This document shows, in pieces, positions 26,369-36,127 of a stretch of 64,000 nucleotides of DNA. Positions within the stretch are counted from its first letter, which is position 1, and each line of letters begins with the position of its first letter. Made by a program: the position numbers and the translations under genes. The stretch is from Arthrobacter yangruifuii (GTDB lineage Bacteria > Actinomycetota > Actinomycetes > Actinomycetales > Micrococcaceae), in the NCBI RefSeq assembly GCF_009192775.1, contig NZ_VTFX01000001.1:124001-188000 (forward strand), in the 5' to 3' direction. The notes under the pieces are model-generated. The model was given only the letters and a program-made list of their open reading frames with translations. It did no database searches and was not told the origin of the DNA.

Positions 26369-27358
26369 TCAGGCCGAGGCCCGCAGGACCAGGCTGACCG
26401 CAGGCGGGCGGGCCACCGCCGGCGCTGCACCGTCCGCGGCTGCTCCGGAGGCGGAAGCCAGTGCGGCCTGCCCAAAGTGCTCCCCCAGCCGGCGCGCATC
26501 CACGCTCACCGTGGTCAGCGGCGGCACGGCCAGCCCGGCCAGCGGAATGTCTTCGGCACCGATCACAGCCAAATCCCGGGGGGCCTGCAGCCCGCGGACC
26601 GCCAGTCCGGACAGCACTGCGAAGGCATGGTCGTCATCGAACGCGCAGACCGCGCTGACCGGGTCCTCCGTGTCCAGCCAGCGGCCGACGGCGGATGCCG
26701 CCTCGTCGGCGTCCAGCCCCAGGCGCTCCACGGCGGGAGCAGGCAACCCGTACCGGGCACAGGCGTCCGCGATGGCGGCCACCCGGACCCGGACACGCCA
26801 GGCGTACCCGGACTCCGGCGGCACGGCCACGCCTATCCTGCTATGCCCGGACTCCACCAGGTGCTTTACCTGCAGCGCACCGATACCCAGGTCCGGAGCC
26901 AACGGATCCCCTGCTGCCTGTGGCAGGGAAACAACCGTGATGCCGGCCGCCTGAACCGCTGCCAGCTCCGTTTCCTCCAGCGGGGCGATAAGAATCAACG
27001 CGGCCGGCGCCAATGACTGCACAAGGGATACGGCTCCGCCCCGGGACGGCAGCCGATGTGCCACCAGACGCAGTCCGTGGTGTTCCACCTGTTCGGAGGC
27101 CGCGTCGATGATCATGGCCAGCGCCCGGCCCAGGGGCTCGGGCGGCAGCAGCATCAGCACCAGGTCGCTGCGTCCGCGGCGCAGTGTGCGGGCAGCAGTG
27201 GAGGGCGTGTAGCCGAGGACCCGCGCGGCCGCAAGCACCCGGTCCCGGGTGGCAGCGGAGATGCTCTGCCCGGTCCGGCCGTTCAGCACGTAGCTGACCG
27301 TGGCCCGGGAAACTCCCGCAGCCTTGGCAACGTCGCTGGAGGTGGCCCTGCGTTCCAC
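26369..27358 (-). CDS. LacI-family transcriptional regulator
   Basis: 329-aa repressor. The N-terminal HTH reads TSSDVAKAAGVSRATVSYVLNG, with the hinge near residues 45-60 (VLGYTPSTAARTLR), followed by a periplasmic-binding-protein-like effector domain. It is divergent from an SDR gene, with a perfect 16-bp palindrome in the gap, so autoregulation and control of the SDR are likely. The effector, probably a sugar or polyol, is unknown. Confidence 0.93.
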   Translation of the reverse strand: MERRATSSDVAKAAGVSRATVSYVLNGRTGQSISAATRDRVLAAARVLGYTPSTAARTLRRGRSDLVLMLLPPEPLGRALAMIIDAASEQVEHHGLRLVAHRLPSRGGAVSLVQSLAPAALILIAPLEETELAAVQAAGITVVSLPQAAGDPLAPDLGIGALQVKHLVESGHSRIGVAVPPESGYAWRVRVRVAAIADACARYGLPAPAVERLGLDADEAASAVGRWLDTEDPVSAVCAFDDDHAFAVLSGLAVRGLQAPRDLAVIGAEDIPLAGLAVPPLTTVSVDARRLGEHFGQAALASASGAAADGAAPAVARPPAVSLVLRASA

Positions 27359-27416
27359 GGCCTTCCTTTCGGTCTTATGCCTTTCGGATTTCTCCGGTAC
27401 TCTGACGGTACAGGCA

Positions 27417-27432
27417 ACTTACACGTGTAAGT
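27417..27432. promoter_or_regulatory. palindromic operator, probable LacI-type binding site
   Basis: ACTTACACGTGTAAGT is a perfect 16-bp palindrome with a central CG, the hallmark of LacI/GalR operators. It lies 59 bp from the regulator start and 84 bp from the SDR start. TATCAT (27432-27437) may be the -10 of the SDR promoter, which the operator would block. Confidence 0.7.
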
Positions 27433-27515
27433 ATCATACGGACACAGCAGTGAGGCTGCCCTGTCACCCGCGGCCGCGGAAAACACGGCCGCCCTCGATT
27501 GGAAAGGACCGGTCC

Positions 27516-28514
27516 ATGGCCAATTCGCCCATCACCGCCCAGAACACCGTCCAGCAGTGGCTCGACCACCCCACCGGCGGCCCCGCCCTCCGCGGCATGC
27601 TTGCGCAGGCCGGCAGCGACGAGTCCACACTGGGCCCGGCACTGACCCTGAAGCTGCAGCAGCTGGTGGACCTGAGCCAGGGACAGTTCCCGCAGGCCGC
27701 CGTCGATGAACTCGTCAAGGCTGCGAACGGCGGCGTGATGCCGGAGACCGAAGCCACCGTGCTGCCGACTGTGGCCGGCCGCTTCGAAGGCCGCACCATC
27801 ATCGTCACCGGTGCCGGATCCGGCATTGGACGGGCCACCGCCGCCCGGATCTCCCGCGAAGGCGGCCGCGTGATCGCCGTCGACATCGCCGAAACGAAAA
27901 TCCAGGAGCTCGCCGGCGAGCTCGGTGAGTCCATCGTCCCGGTGGCGGCAGACCTCACCGACCTTTCCGCCGTCGAGCGCATCATCGCCGCCGCCGGATC
28001 CAGCATCGACGGCCTGGCCAACGTGGCGGGCATCAATGATGACTTCTCGCCGCTGCACGAGGTCTCCGACGCCATGTGGCAAAAGATCTTCGCCGTCAAC
28101 GTGGACGGTCTGGTCCGCCTGACCCGCGCCGTGCTGCCCACCATGCTCGAGGCCGGCAAGGGCTCGATCGTGAACATCACCTCCGAGGCCGGCCTGCGCG
28201 GCTCCGCCTCCGGCGTGGCCTACACCGCCTCCAAGCACGCCGTGGTGGGCATTACCCGCAGCACCGCGTTTATGTATGCCCGTGAAGGCATACGCGTCAA
28301 CGCCGTGGCTCCCGGCGGCGTCGCCACCGGCATTCCGATGGGCGGCAAGACCAGCGAGTACGGCGAGGCGCGCCTGGCCCCGGCACGCGTCAACATCCCG
28401 GGCCTGGCCTCGGCCGAGGACCTGGCGGCGTCCATCACCTTCCTGCTCAGCGATGACGGCGTGAACATCAACGGCGCCATCCTGCCCTCCGACGGCGGCT
28501 GGTCCGCGGTCTAA
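27516..28514 (+). CDS. SDR-family oxidoreductase with an N-terminal helical extension
   Basis: 332-aa protein. Residues about 90-332 form a classical SDR: TGAGSGIG (98-105), NVAG (169-172, in place of NNAG), S223, Y236, K240 in YTASK, and a C-terminal LPSDGGWSAV. Residues 1-75 are an unusual extension, TVQQWLDHPTGGPALRG then LTLKLQQLVDLSQGQFP, resembling the small helical domain at the C-terminus of actinobacterial GH3 beta-glucosidases. ATG at 27516 has GGAAAGGA about 10 nt upstream. It is controlled by the divergent LacI regulator, which suggests a role in glycoside or polyol use. Confidence 0.88.
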   Translation: MANSPITAQNTVQQWLDHPTGGPALRGMLAQAGSDESTLGPALTLKLQQLVDLSQGQFPQAAVDELVKAANGGVMPETEATVLPTVAGRFEGRTIIVTGAGSGIGRATAARISREGGRVIAVDIAETKIQELAGELGESIVPVAADLTDLSAVERIIAAAGSSIDGLANVAGINDDFSPLHEVSDAMWQKIFAVNVDGLVRLTRAVLPTMLEAGKGSIVNITSEAGLRGSASGVAYTASKHAVVGITRSTAFMYAREGIRVNAVAPGGVATGIPMGGKTSEYGEARLAPARVNIPGLASAEDLAASITFLLSDDGVNINGAILPSDGGWSAV

Positions 28515-28525
28515 TACCAGGCCAA

Positions 28526-28581
28526 ACGTACGACGGCGGCCGGCGCCCTCCCGAAGGAAGGCACCGGCCGCCGTCGTACGT
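28526..28581. terminator. bidirectional terminator between the SDR and SRPBCC genes
   Basis: A 22-bp stem, ACGTACGACGGCGGCCGG at its base, pairs 28526-28547 with 28560-28581, with one offset base. It lies 12 bp after the SDR stop and 12 bp after the convergent SRPBCC stop. Flanking bases are only moderately T-rich. Confidence 0.7.
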
Positions 28582-28592
28582 CTATGTACCTC

Positions 28593-29060
28593 TTACGCGC
28601 CGGAAACCGCTGCGGCGAGCTTATTCAGCGATTCCTCAAGGTCGTCCTTGGACACCATCGGGAAGGAGACCTGCTTCAGGGTTTCCTTGTCGGTGACGTG
28701 GGACCAGTCGTAGGTCAGGGTGACCTCGGTGGAGTCGGCACCCTCGGCCTGCAGTTCCCAGACCCACTGCCAGCCCTTGGGTTCGGTGCCGGCCGGAGCC
28801 GTCTGCCAGGCCAGCAGCTTGTTGGCGTCGTACCCGGTGACGTGGTTTTCCGTCTGGTAGTCGCCCATTTTTTCGTTGTGCATGTTCATCTTGAAGACCT
28901 GGCCGGAAGCCGTAATGCGGTCGGTCTTCTCATCCGAGACCACCATGCCGGAACCGTCCAGCTCGTGGTGGCGCTCGGGGTTGGACAGCAGGTTGAAAAT
29001 GTCTGCTGCCGAGGCATCGATGACCCGGGAAACTACAACACTCGTCTGATCAGTGGTCAA
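28593..29060 (-). CDS. SRPBCC-family protein (START-like fold)
   Basis: 155-aa protein of the SRPBCC/polyketide-cyclase-like fold, starting VVVSRVIDASAADIFNLLSNPERHHELDG, the family's usual first strand and helix. WELQAEGADSTEVTLTYDWS forms the later strands. These small proteins bind hydrophobic ligands or act as Hsp90-activator-like domains; the ligand is unknown. It lies 96 bp downstream of phosphoketolase on the same strand. Confidence 0.88.
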   Translation of the reverse strand: MTTDQTSVVVSRVIDASAADIFNLLSNPERHHELDGSGMVVSDEKTDRITASGQVFKMNMHNEKMGDYQTENHVTGYDANKLLAWQTAPAGTEPKGWQWVWELQAEGADSTEVTLTYDWSHVTDKETLKQVSFPMVSKDDLEESLNKLAAAVSGA

Positions 29061-29156
29061 TGAACTCTCCTTCGATGGATGGATCGTACTTTTTCCACGG
29101 CGGCCGGCCGGTGAGCCGGCGCCGAAGCCTGTGCGTATCCGCCCGGACCGATGAAA

Positions 29157-31637
29157 CTAGCCGGGCGTGTCCTGCTCTGCTTCCTGCAGGTTCCAGCCGG
29201 TGATGTACGGCGGATCCTGCCCCTCGTCGCGGGTGTACTGCCGGGCACGTGCCCGTTCGTCCTGCAGATACTGCCGGAAGGACGCCTGCGTCGATCTCAG
29301 CGACGCTACCCGGTCCAGCACGTCGATGGCCAATTGGAACCGGTCAATCTGGTTCAGCATGGCCATGTCGAACGGCGTGGTGGTGGTGCCTTCCTCCTTG
29401 TAGCCGCGCACGTGCAGGTTGTCGTGGTTGGTGCGCCGGTAGGTCAGGCGGTGAATCAGCCACGGATAGCCGTGATAGGCGAAAATCACCGGCTTACCGG
29501 TGGTGAACAGGGTATCGAAATCCCGGTCCGGCAGCCCGTTCGGATGCTCCTTCGGATCCTGCAGCGCCATCAGGTCCACCACGTTGACCACCCGGATCTT
29601 CAACTCGGGCAGCTGTTCCTTCAGCAGCGCGGCGGCAGCGACCGTTTCCAGGGTGGGGACGTCACCGGCGCAGGCCATCACAACGTCAGGTTCGGTCCGG
29701 GCGCCCGGGCCGGCACCTTCGCTGCCGGCGAAGTCCCAGATGCCGACGCCGCGCTCAACGTGCAGTAGAGCCTGTTCCGGGTCCAGCCAGACCGGGGCCG
29801 GCTGCTTGCCGGAGACCACCACGTTGACCCGGTCCCGGCTGTCCAGGATGTGCCCGGCCACCGCCAGCAGGGTGTTGGCGTCCGGCGGCAGGTAGACCCG
29901 GATGACCTCTGCCTTTTTGTTCACCACGTGGTCGATAAAACCCGGATCCTGGTGCGAGAACCCGTTGTGGTCCTGCTGCCAGACGTGGCTGGAGAGCAGG
30001 TAGTTCAGCGACGCGACCGGCTGCCGCCAGCTAAGGCCCCGGCTGACCTTCAGCCACTTGGCGTGCTGGTTGAACATGGAATCCACAATGTGCACAAAGG
30101 CTTCGTAGCAGTTGAACACCCCGTGCCGGCCGGTCAGCAGGTAGCCTTCCAGCCACCCCTCGCAAAGGTGCTCGCTGAGCACCTCGGCCACGCGTCCGCT
30201 GCGCGCCAGGTGTTCGTCGAGTTCGTCGATCCGCTGCTGCCAGGCCTTGTCGGTGACGTCATAGACGGCCTGCAGCCGGTTGGACGCTGTCTCATCCGGG
30301 CCGAAGATCCGGAAGTTGGACGGGTTCTTCCGGATCACCTCGCGCAGGTAGCCGCCCAGGTTAAACATCGGGCTGACCCGTTCGGAGCCCGGATGGTCGA
30401 TCTTCACCGCATGGTCCGCGTAGTCCGGCAGGTGCAGGTCCTGGAGCAGGCGCCCGCCGTTGGCGTACGGCGTCGCGCTCATCCGCAGGTCCCCTTCCGG
30501 GGCCAGCCGGGCAACCTCCTCCACCAGCCGGCCGTCCGCGCCAAACAGGTCCTCGGGGCGGTAGGACTGCAGCCATTCCTGCAGCTGGGCCAGATGCTCC
30601 GGGTTGTCATGGATCTCGGACAGCGGCACCTGGTGCGCCCGCCAGGTGCCTTCGACCTGCAGCCCGTCGACGACGGCGGGACCGGTCCAACCCTTGGGGG
30701 AGCGGAACACGATCATCGGCCAGCGCGGCGCATGCTGCTCCACCGCGTCGGCGCCGGGGACGTCCGGGGCCATCGCGGTCTTTTCGCCGGTGCGGTACGG
30801 CTCCTGGATCGCGGTGATTTCCGCCAGACAGGTCTCCAGCACAGCCGCGAAGTCCTCATGCGCCTGCCGGACGGCGGCCGGGTCCTCCACTGTCACCACG
30901 TAGGGGCGGTAGCCGTAGCCTTCGAGCAGTTTCAGCAGCTGTTCCTCGGGCATCCGGGACAGGATGGTGGGGTTGGCGATCTTGTAGCCGTTCAGGTGCA
31001 GGATGGGCAGCACCGCTCCGTCCACGGCCGGGTCAAGGAAGCTGTTGGAGTGCCAGCTGGCGGCCAGCGGGCCGGTTTCGGCCTCGCCGTCGCCGATCAC
31101 CGTGGCAGCCACCAGGTCCGGGTTGTCGAAGACCGCCCCGTAGGCGTGGGCCAGGGAATAGCCCAGTTCACCGCCCTCGTGGATGGAGCCGGGGGTCTCG
31201 GGAGCCGCGTGGCTGGGGATGCCGCCCGGGTAGGAGAACTGCCTGAACAGGGTGCGCAGGCCCTCTTCGTCGCGGCCCACATGGCTGTAAATCTCGGAGT
31301 AGGTGCCCTCCAGCCAGGCATTCGCAACATTGGCAGGGCCGCCGTGCCCGGGTCCGGTAATGAACAGGACGTTGCGTTTCTGCTCGCAGATCAGCCGGTT
31401 CAGGTGGGCGTAGATGAAGTTCAGCCCGGGTGTGGTCCCCCAATGGCCCAGCAGCCGCGCCTTGACGTCGGATTTTTCCAGCGGCCGGCGCAGCAGCGGG
31501 TTGTCCCGCAGGTAAATCTGCCCGGCAGAGAGGTAGTTCGCGGCCCGCCACCAGGCGTCCACGCCGTCCAGGGCGCTGTCTGGATGCGGTTCGGTGCCGG
31601 GAATGCGGGCCGGCGGGGCGGCACTGGTCTCGGTCAT
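29157..31637 (-). CDS. xfp: phosphoketolase (xylulose-5-P / fructose-6-P)
   Basis: 826-aa thiamine-diphosphate enzyme that splits xylulose-5-phosphate (and possibly fructose-6-phosphate) with phosphate into acetyl-phosphate plus glyceraldehyde-3-P or erythrose-4-P. TPP-site motifs are visible: [34 protein letters not shown] and [17 protein letters not shown], and the full-length family size (about 800-830 aa) is kept. GGAAAGGA sits about 7 nt before the ATG. It is 37 bp downstream of ligD on the same strand, which looks like coincidental co-orientation. Whether it is mono- or dual-specific cannot be told. Confidence 0.97.
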   Translation of the reverse strand: MTETSAAPPARIPGTEPHPDSALDGVDAWWRAANYLSAGQIYLRDNPLLRRPLEKSDVKARLLGHWGTTPGLNFIYAHLNRLICEQKRNVLFITGPGHGGPANVANAWLEGTYSEIYSHVGRDEEGLRTLFRQFSYPGGIPSHAAPETPGSIHEGGELGYSLAHAYGAVFDNPDLVAATVIGDGEAETGPLAASWHSNSFLDPAVDGAVLPILHLNGYKIANPTILSRMPEEQLLKLLEGYGYRPYVVTVEDPAAVRQAHEDFAAVLETCLAEITAIQEPYRTGEKTAMAPDVPGADAVEQHAPRWPMIVFRSPKGWTGPAVVDGLQVEGTWRAHQVPLSEIHDNPEHLAQLQEWLQSYRPEDLFGADGRLVEEVARLAPEGDLRMSATPYANGGRLLQDLHLPDYADHAVKIDHPGSERVSPMFNLGGYLREVIRKNPSNFRIFGPDETASNRLQAVYDVTDKAWQQRIDELDEHLARSGRVAEVLSEHLCEGWLEGYLLTGRHGVFNCYEAFVHIVDSMFNQHAKWLKVSRGLSWRQPVASLNYLLSSHVWQQDHNGFSHQDPGFIDHVVNKKAEVIRVYLPPDANTLLAVAGHILDSRDRVNVVVSGKQPAPVWLDPEQALLHVERGVGIWDFAGSEGAGPGARTEPDVVMACAGDVPTLETVAAAALLKEQLPELKIRVVNVVDLMALQDPKEHPNGLPDRDFDTLFTTGKPVIFAYHGYPWLIHRLTYRRTNHDNLHVRGYKEEGTTTTPFDMAMLNQIDRFQLAIDVLDRVASLRSTQASFRQYLQDERARARQYTRDEGQDPPYITGWNLQEAEQDTPG

Positions 31638-31674
31638 CTGAGGGTCCTTTCCGGTCGGTGTCGGCGTGGTTCGC

Positions 31675-34311
31675 CTAGGCGGTCTCCACCACGACGTCGG
31701 ACGGTTTCTTATCCGGGCGCAGGCCGCGCCAGACGGGATGGCGGAGTTTTCCGGTGCCGGTGCGCTCGGAGAAGGTCACTTCGCCCACCAGCGCGGGCCG
31801 TACCCACTGGGCATCGGAGGCATCTGCCGAGGGCACGTCGTCCAGCGGTGCCGTCTTGCGGGACATCTTCTTCAAGCGCGGACCGATGGTTGCGAGGTCC
31901 TTCTCGCTCAGGCCGGACCCCACCCGTCCGATGTATTTCAGGTCCACCCCGTCCGGAATGGCAACCAGGAGGGACCCGACCTTGTTCTGCCGGTTGCCCT
32001 GCCCCGGCCGCCAGCCCACCACCACTACCTCCTGCGTGAGCTGGTTCTTCAGCTTCACCCAGTTCTTGGAACGCCGGCCGGGAGCATAGGTGCTGCTGCG
32101 GCGCTTGGCCACCACCCCTTCCAGGCCGAGTTCCTTGCTGGCTGCCACCGCCTGGTCCATGGACATGTCCAGGGCGGGCGGAACCTGGAGGTGCCCGTCG
32201 GGAACGGGCTCGACGGCCTGCTCGAGAATTTCCCGGCGCTGTTCGTAGGTGAGGTCCGCCAGCGAGTTTCCGTCCAGCCAGAGCAGGTCGAAAACCATCA
32301 GGTGCACCGGCGTCCGTGCGGCGGCGGCCGCGATTTCCCGCAGCTTGGTCAGGTGCATGCGCGGCTGCAGCAGCCCGAAGTCCGGCCGGCCGGCCTTGTT
32401 CAGCGCAACAATTTCAGCATCCAGTACGGCCCGCTCGCCATTCAGGTGGGCACGGAGATCCTGCAGTTCCGGATACGCGGCGGTCATGTCGTTGCCGTTG
32501 CGGGAGAGAAGCCGGGCTCCCTCCGGTGTCACGGTGACGACGGCGCGTACACCGTCCCATTTCATTTCGAAGGCCCACTCGTCGTCGTCGTTGATTTCGG
32601 CGCGGCTGCCGGCTGTTGCCATCATCGGTTCGACGCGGGGCATGGAGGCGTCTGCGGCGTCACGGGACACCTTCTTGATATCGACGGTCACGGTTTCCGC
32701 CGGGGCCGCAGCCGTAGCCGTCTGGGCCCGGACGGCTGCCGCAACACTGCCCGCGGGTGATTCCGGCGCTCCGGCAGGGGCGCCGCCGGGCGCGTCCTCC
32801 GCCGGCACCTCACCTTTTTCGCCCGGCCGGGGCTGGTTTTTCATCAGGTGGATCAGCCAGTTGTTGTTGGCCTTGCCCTCGCCGGAGCCGGTGTGGATCA
32901 GCGCGTAGCGGCGGTCCGCCGCTCCCTCCCGGGCCAGGCCGCCGTCGGGCTGGCCATGCAGTACGGCGATGACTTCCTTGCCATCCCGCCACTTTTCGCG
33001 CTCGTAGGTGCCGTGATCCCAGATGGTGACGTCCCCGCCTCCATATTCCCCTTTGGGAATATGTCCTTCAAATGTCCCGTAATCCAGGGGATGGTCCTCG
33101 GTCTGCACGGCCAGGTTGTTCTTTCCGGACGTCGACGGCGGTCCCTTGGGCAGTGCCCAGGACACCAGCACGCCGTCATGCTCCAGCCGGAAATCCCAGT
33201 GCAGCCGGCGGGCATGGTGCTCCTGGATCACGAAGGTGTTGCCCTCCGAGGGGGTGGACGGCTCATCCGGGACCGGCTCCGGTGTCTTCGCGGCGTCGCG
33301 CATGCTCCGGTACTTGGTCAGCCGGTCCGTGCCGCCGCCCGCGGACCGGACCTCCCCGGGCGCCTCCCCGGAGTCCGCCGTGGCCTCCTCCAGCGACTCC
33401 TCCTCGAAGATGCCGCTCTCCATTCCCGCGAGCGGGGCGGCGCCGTCGCGGACCCTCTCCAAAACCTGTTCATAGTCCAGCTGCGCCAGGTCCGGATCAT
33501 CCAGTTCCTCCCAGGTCCGCGGTGCGGCAACCGTCGGACTGAACCGGCCGCGCAGGGAGTAGGGGCAGATGGTGGTTTTGTTGCCGTTGTTCTGGCTCCA
33601 GTCCACCAGCACCTTGCCCTTGCGGAGCGTCTTTTTCATATCGCTGACCACCAGGTCCGGATGGTCTGCCTCCAAGGCGCGGGCCAGTTCATGGGCGACG
33701 GCATTGATGTCATCGGAGCTTTGGCTGCCGTCCAGCGCAGCGTAGAGGTGGATGCCCTTGGATCCGCTGGTCACGGGCCGGGCATCCAGGCCCATGTCGA
33801 CCAGGATGGTCCGCGCCAGGCGGGCCACTTCGGCGCATTCGGCCAGTCCCGCGCCGTCCCCGGGGTCCAGGTCCAGCACCATCCGGTCCGCGTTGCCGAT
33901 CCGGCCGCGCGGCCCGAACTGCCACTGCGGAACATGGATTTCCAGGGCGGCGGACTGGGCCAGCCAGGTCAATGTGGCCAGGTCATTGACCAGGGGATAG
34001 ATGTTGGTACCGCTCTTGTGCTCGATCGGGAACCGCTTCACCCAGGACGGTGCGGAGTCCTCAATGTTCTTCTGGAAGAACACCTGCCCGGGATGGTCCG
34101 GCGTGCCGACGCCGTGCACCCAGCGTTTACGGGTGGCCGCCCGGTTGCGCGAGTGCGGCAGCATAACCTCGGCCACCGCAGCGTAGTAGGAAATCACGTC
34201 CGCCTTCGTGGTCCCCGTTTCCGGATACAGCACCTTGTCCAGATTGGTGAGGCGGAGCCGGTGTCCTTCCACGCTGACGGTTTCCTGCGTCTTCCCTCCG
34301 CCTGTCGCCAT
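31675..34311 (-). CDS. ligD: ATP-dependent DNA ligase LigD (polymerase-nuclease-ligase)
   Basis: 878-aa multifunctional non-homologous end-joining enzyme. The order is Pol (primase-like, residues about 10-290, with DLDPGDG and SGSKGIHLY) - PE 3'-phosphoesterase (about 345-480, with [16 protein letters not shown]) - linker - ligase (about 555-878). The nucleotidyl lysine is K584 in EMKWDGVRA and the OB domain contains [12 protein letters not shown]. This Pol-PE-Lig order matches the mycobacterial type and differs from Pseudomonas LigD. The linker (about 490-550) is Ala/Pro-rich. The partner ku lies about 7 kb away on the other strand. Confidence 0.97.
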   Translation of the reverse strand: MATGGGKTQETVSVEGHRLRLTNLDKVLYPETGTTKADVISYYAAVAEVMLPHSRNRAATRKRWVHGVGTPDHPGQVFFQKNIEDSAPSWVKRFPIEHKSGTNIYPLVNDLATLTWLAQSAALEIHVPQWQFGPRGRIGNADRMVLDLDPGDGAGLAECAEVARLARTILVDMGLDARPVTSGSKGIHLYAALDGSQSSDDINAVAHELARALEADHPDLVVSDMKKTLRKGKVLVDWSQNNGNKTTICPYSLRGRFSPTVAAPRTWEELDDPDLAQLDYEQVLERVRDGAAPLAGMESGIFEEESLEEATADSGEAPGEVRSAGGGTDRLTKYRSMRDAAKTPEPVPDEPSTPSEGNTFVIQEHHARRLHWDFRLEHDGVLVSWALPKGPPSTSGKNNLAVQTEDHPLDYGTFEGHIPKGEYGGGDVTIWDHGTYEREKWRDGKEVIAVLHGQPDGGLAREGAADRRYALIHTGSGEGKANNNWLIHLMKNQPRPGEKGEVPAEDAPGGAPAGAPESPAGSVAAAVRAQTATAAAPAETVTVDIKKVSRDAADASMPRVEPMMATAGSRAEINDDDEWAFEMKWDGVRAVVTVTPEGARLLSRNGNDMTAAYPELQDLRAHLNGERAVLDAEIVALNKAGRPDFGLLQPRMHLTKLREIAAAAARTPVHLMVFDLLWLDGNSLADLTYEQRREILEQAVEPVPDGHLQVPPALDMSMDQAVAASKELGLEGVVAKRRSSTYAPGRRSKNWVKLKNQLTQEVVVVGWRPGQGNRQNKVGSLLVAIPDGVDLKYIGRVGSGLSEKDLATIGPRLKKMSRKTAPLDDVPSADASDAQWVRPALVGEVTFSERTGTGKLRHPVWRGLRPDKKPSDVVVETA

Positions 34312-34481
34312 GCCCCTAGTCTTACCGGGATAACGAACAAATACCAGTATTTCATCAGGGGGCTTATCAATAGTTCGGGAATGCGCGGTTCCGGCGGGCA
34401 GAACTCAGGTTGGACACCCATTTCGCCCAGAGCGTTCCGCCGCCCTGACCACCGGGGGCAGCGCGTGTGTATGTTGGGGAA

Positions 34482-35981
34482 ATGACAGATCGCCAGCATG
34501 TCCTGGTCACCGGCGCCACGGGCTACATCGGTGGGCGGCTGGTTCCGCTGCTGCTCGAAGACGGCCATCAGGTCCGGGTCCTGGCCCGCTCCCCCGAAAA
34601 GCTCTCCGACGTGCCGTGGGCGTCCGACGTCGAAATCGTCCAGGGCGACCTTTCGGACCGGGACTCCACCAGGGAAGCGTTCACCGGCATCGATACCCTG
34701 TATTTCCTGGTGCATTCCATGGCTTCCGGCAAGGGGTTCAGCGACCAGGAGTCGGCGATTGCCCGGCTGGTGGCCGAGACGGCAGCGGAAGCAGGGGTCA
34801 AACGGATTGTCTACCTCGGCGGCCTGCATCCCGAAGGCGAACTGTCGCCGCACATGAAATCCCGGACCGAGGTGGGACGCATCCTGCTCGACGGCGAGGT
34901 TCCGGCGGTGGTGTTCCAGGCCGGCGTCGTGATCGGCTCCGGGTCCGCGTCCTTCGAGATGATCCGGCACCTCACGGAAACGCTGCCCGTCATGCCGGCG
35001 CCCAGCTGGGTGCGGCGCCAGATCGAGCCGATTGCCGTCCGGGATGTGCTGCATTACCTGGTGCGGGCCGTGGACATCCCCGCCGAGGTGAACCGGACCT
35101 TCGACATTGGCTCGCGTGATGTCCTGACTTATGCGGAGATCATGAACGGATACGCGGAGGAGGCCGGGCTGCCCCGCCGGCGGATCTACGCACTGCCGCT
35201 GCCGGCCCCCCGGCTGGCCGGACACTGGGTGGCCCTGGTGACGCCGATTCCGCGTTCCATGGCGCTGCCGCTCGTCGAGTCCCTGCAGCACGACGCCGTC
35301 GCCAAGGAACACGACATTGACCGGTATCTGCCGCTGCCCGACGGCGGGCTGACCGACTACCACGACGCCGTGAAGCGGGCACTGGGCAGGGAAAAACGCG
35401 GCGAGGTGGAAACCACGTGGGCCAATGCCACGGCCTCTGCCGATCTGGCCTCCGATCCGCTGCCCAGCGACCCGGACTGGGCGGGGCAGACGGTCTATGT
35501 GGACTCGCGTCAGCGCCGGGCGGACGTTGATCCGGCAGCGGTCTGGCAGGTTATCGAGGGAGTGGGCGGCCGCAACGGCTGGTATTCGCTGCCGATGGCG
35601 TGGGCCATCCGCGGAGTCCTGGACAAGACCGTGGGCGGTGCCGGCCTGACCCGCGGCCGGCGCAATCCCACCACGCTGTATACCGGGGACGTGGTGGACT
35701 GGTGGCGGGTGGAACGGCTCGAGCGCGGCACCCTGCTGCGGCTGCGCGCGGAGATGCGGGTACCGGGCAAGGCCTGGCTGGAGATGCGCGTGGATCCGGA
35801 CGGCAACGGCGGCAGCATGTACCGGCAGCGGGCCATTTACTTCCCGAAGGGTCTGGGCGGGAAGCTGTACTGGTGGCTCATCGCCCCCTTCCACGGCCTG
35901 ATTTTTCCCTCCATGGCGAAGAACATCACCCGGCAGGCCGCCCGGCTGACCCCTCCCGCCAGTCCGCAGGCTGCCGGGTAG
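34482..35981 (+). CDS. NAD(P)-binding SDR with DUF2867 C-terminal domain
   Basis: 499-aa protein. The N-terminal ~300 residues are an atypical SDR, with VLVTGATGYIGGRL (8-20) and LYFLVHSMASGKGF. The remainder, with YSLPMAWAIRGVLDKTVGG, RRNPTTLYTGDVVDWWRVE and LPGKAWLEMR-like strands, is a DUF2867 START-like domain. Family members are annotated as NAD(P)H-binding proteins of unknown function. ATG at 34482 follows TTGGGGAA; an upstream in-frame GTG at 34467 is less well placed. The 170-bp gap to ligD is divergent and probably holds both promoters. Confidence 0.88.
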   Translation: MTDRQHVLVTGATGYIGGRLVPLLLEDGHQVRVLARSPEKLSDVPWASDVEIVQGDLSDRDSTREAFTGIDTLYFLVHSMASGKGFSDQESAIARLVAETAAEAGVKRIVYLGGLHPEGELSPHMKSRTEVGRILLDGEVPAVVFQAGVVIGSGSASFEMIRHLTETLPVMPAPSWVRRQIEPIAVRDVLHYLVRAVDIPAEVNRTFDIGSRDVLTYAEIMNGYAEEAGLPRRRIYALPLPAPRLAGHWVALVTPIPRSMALPLVESLQHDAVAKEHDIDRYLPLPDGGLTDYHDAVKRALGREKRGEVETTWANATASADLASDPLPSDPDWAGQTVYVDSRQRRADVDPAAVWQVIEGVGGRNGWYSLPMAWAIRGVLDKTVGGAGLTRGRRNPTTLYTGDVVDWWRVERLERGTLLRLRAEMRVPGKAWLEMRVDPDGNGGSMYRQRAIYFPKGLGGKLYWWLIAPFHGLIFPSMAKNITRQAARLTPPASPQAAG

Positions 35982-36127
35982 GCGACGATTCCATAACGGT
36001 GCTCCGGATATCCGGACAAGCTAATATCATCGGTAGGATAATAGGCGCCGGACCAGCCGGCTCAGCTGTAATAGTGTCGGTTCCGTCTGTTTGACGGTGC
36101 CGGCGGATACTTTGAGGGGACCTGGCT

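Noticed and set aside
31637-31675. LigD-xfp-SRPBCC as a functional operon
   Set aside because: They share strand and short spacing, but no functional link exists between end joining and phosphoketolase; co-orientation is taken as incidental.
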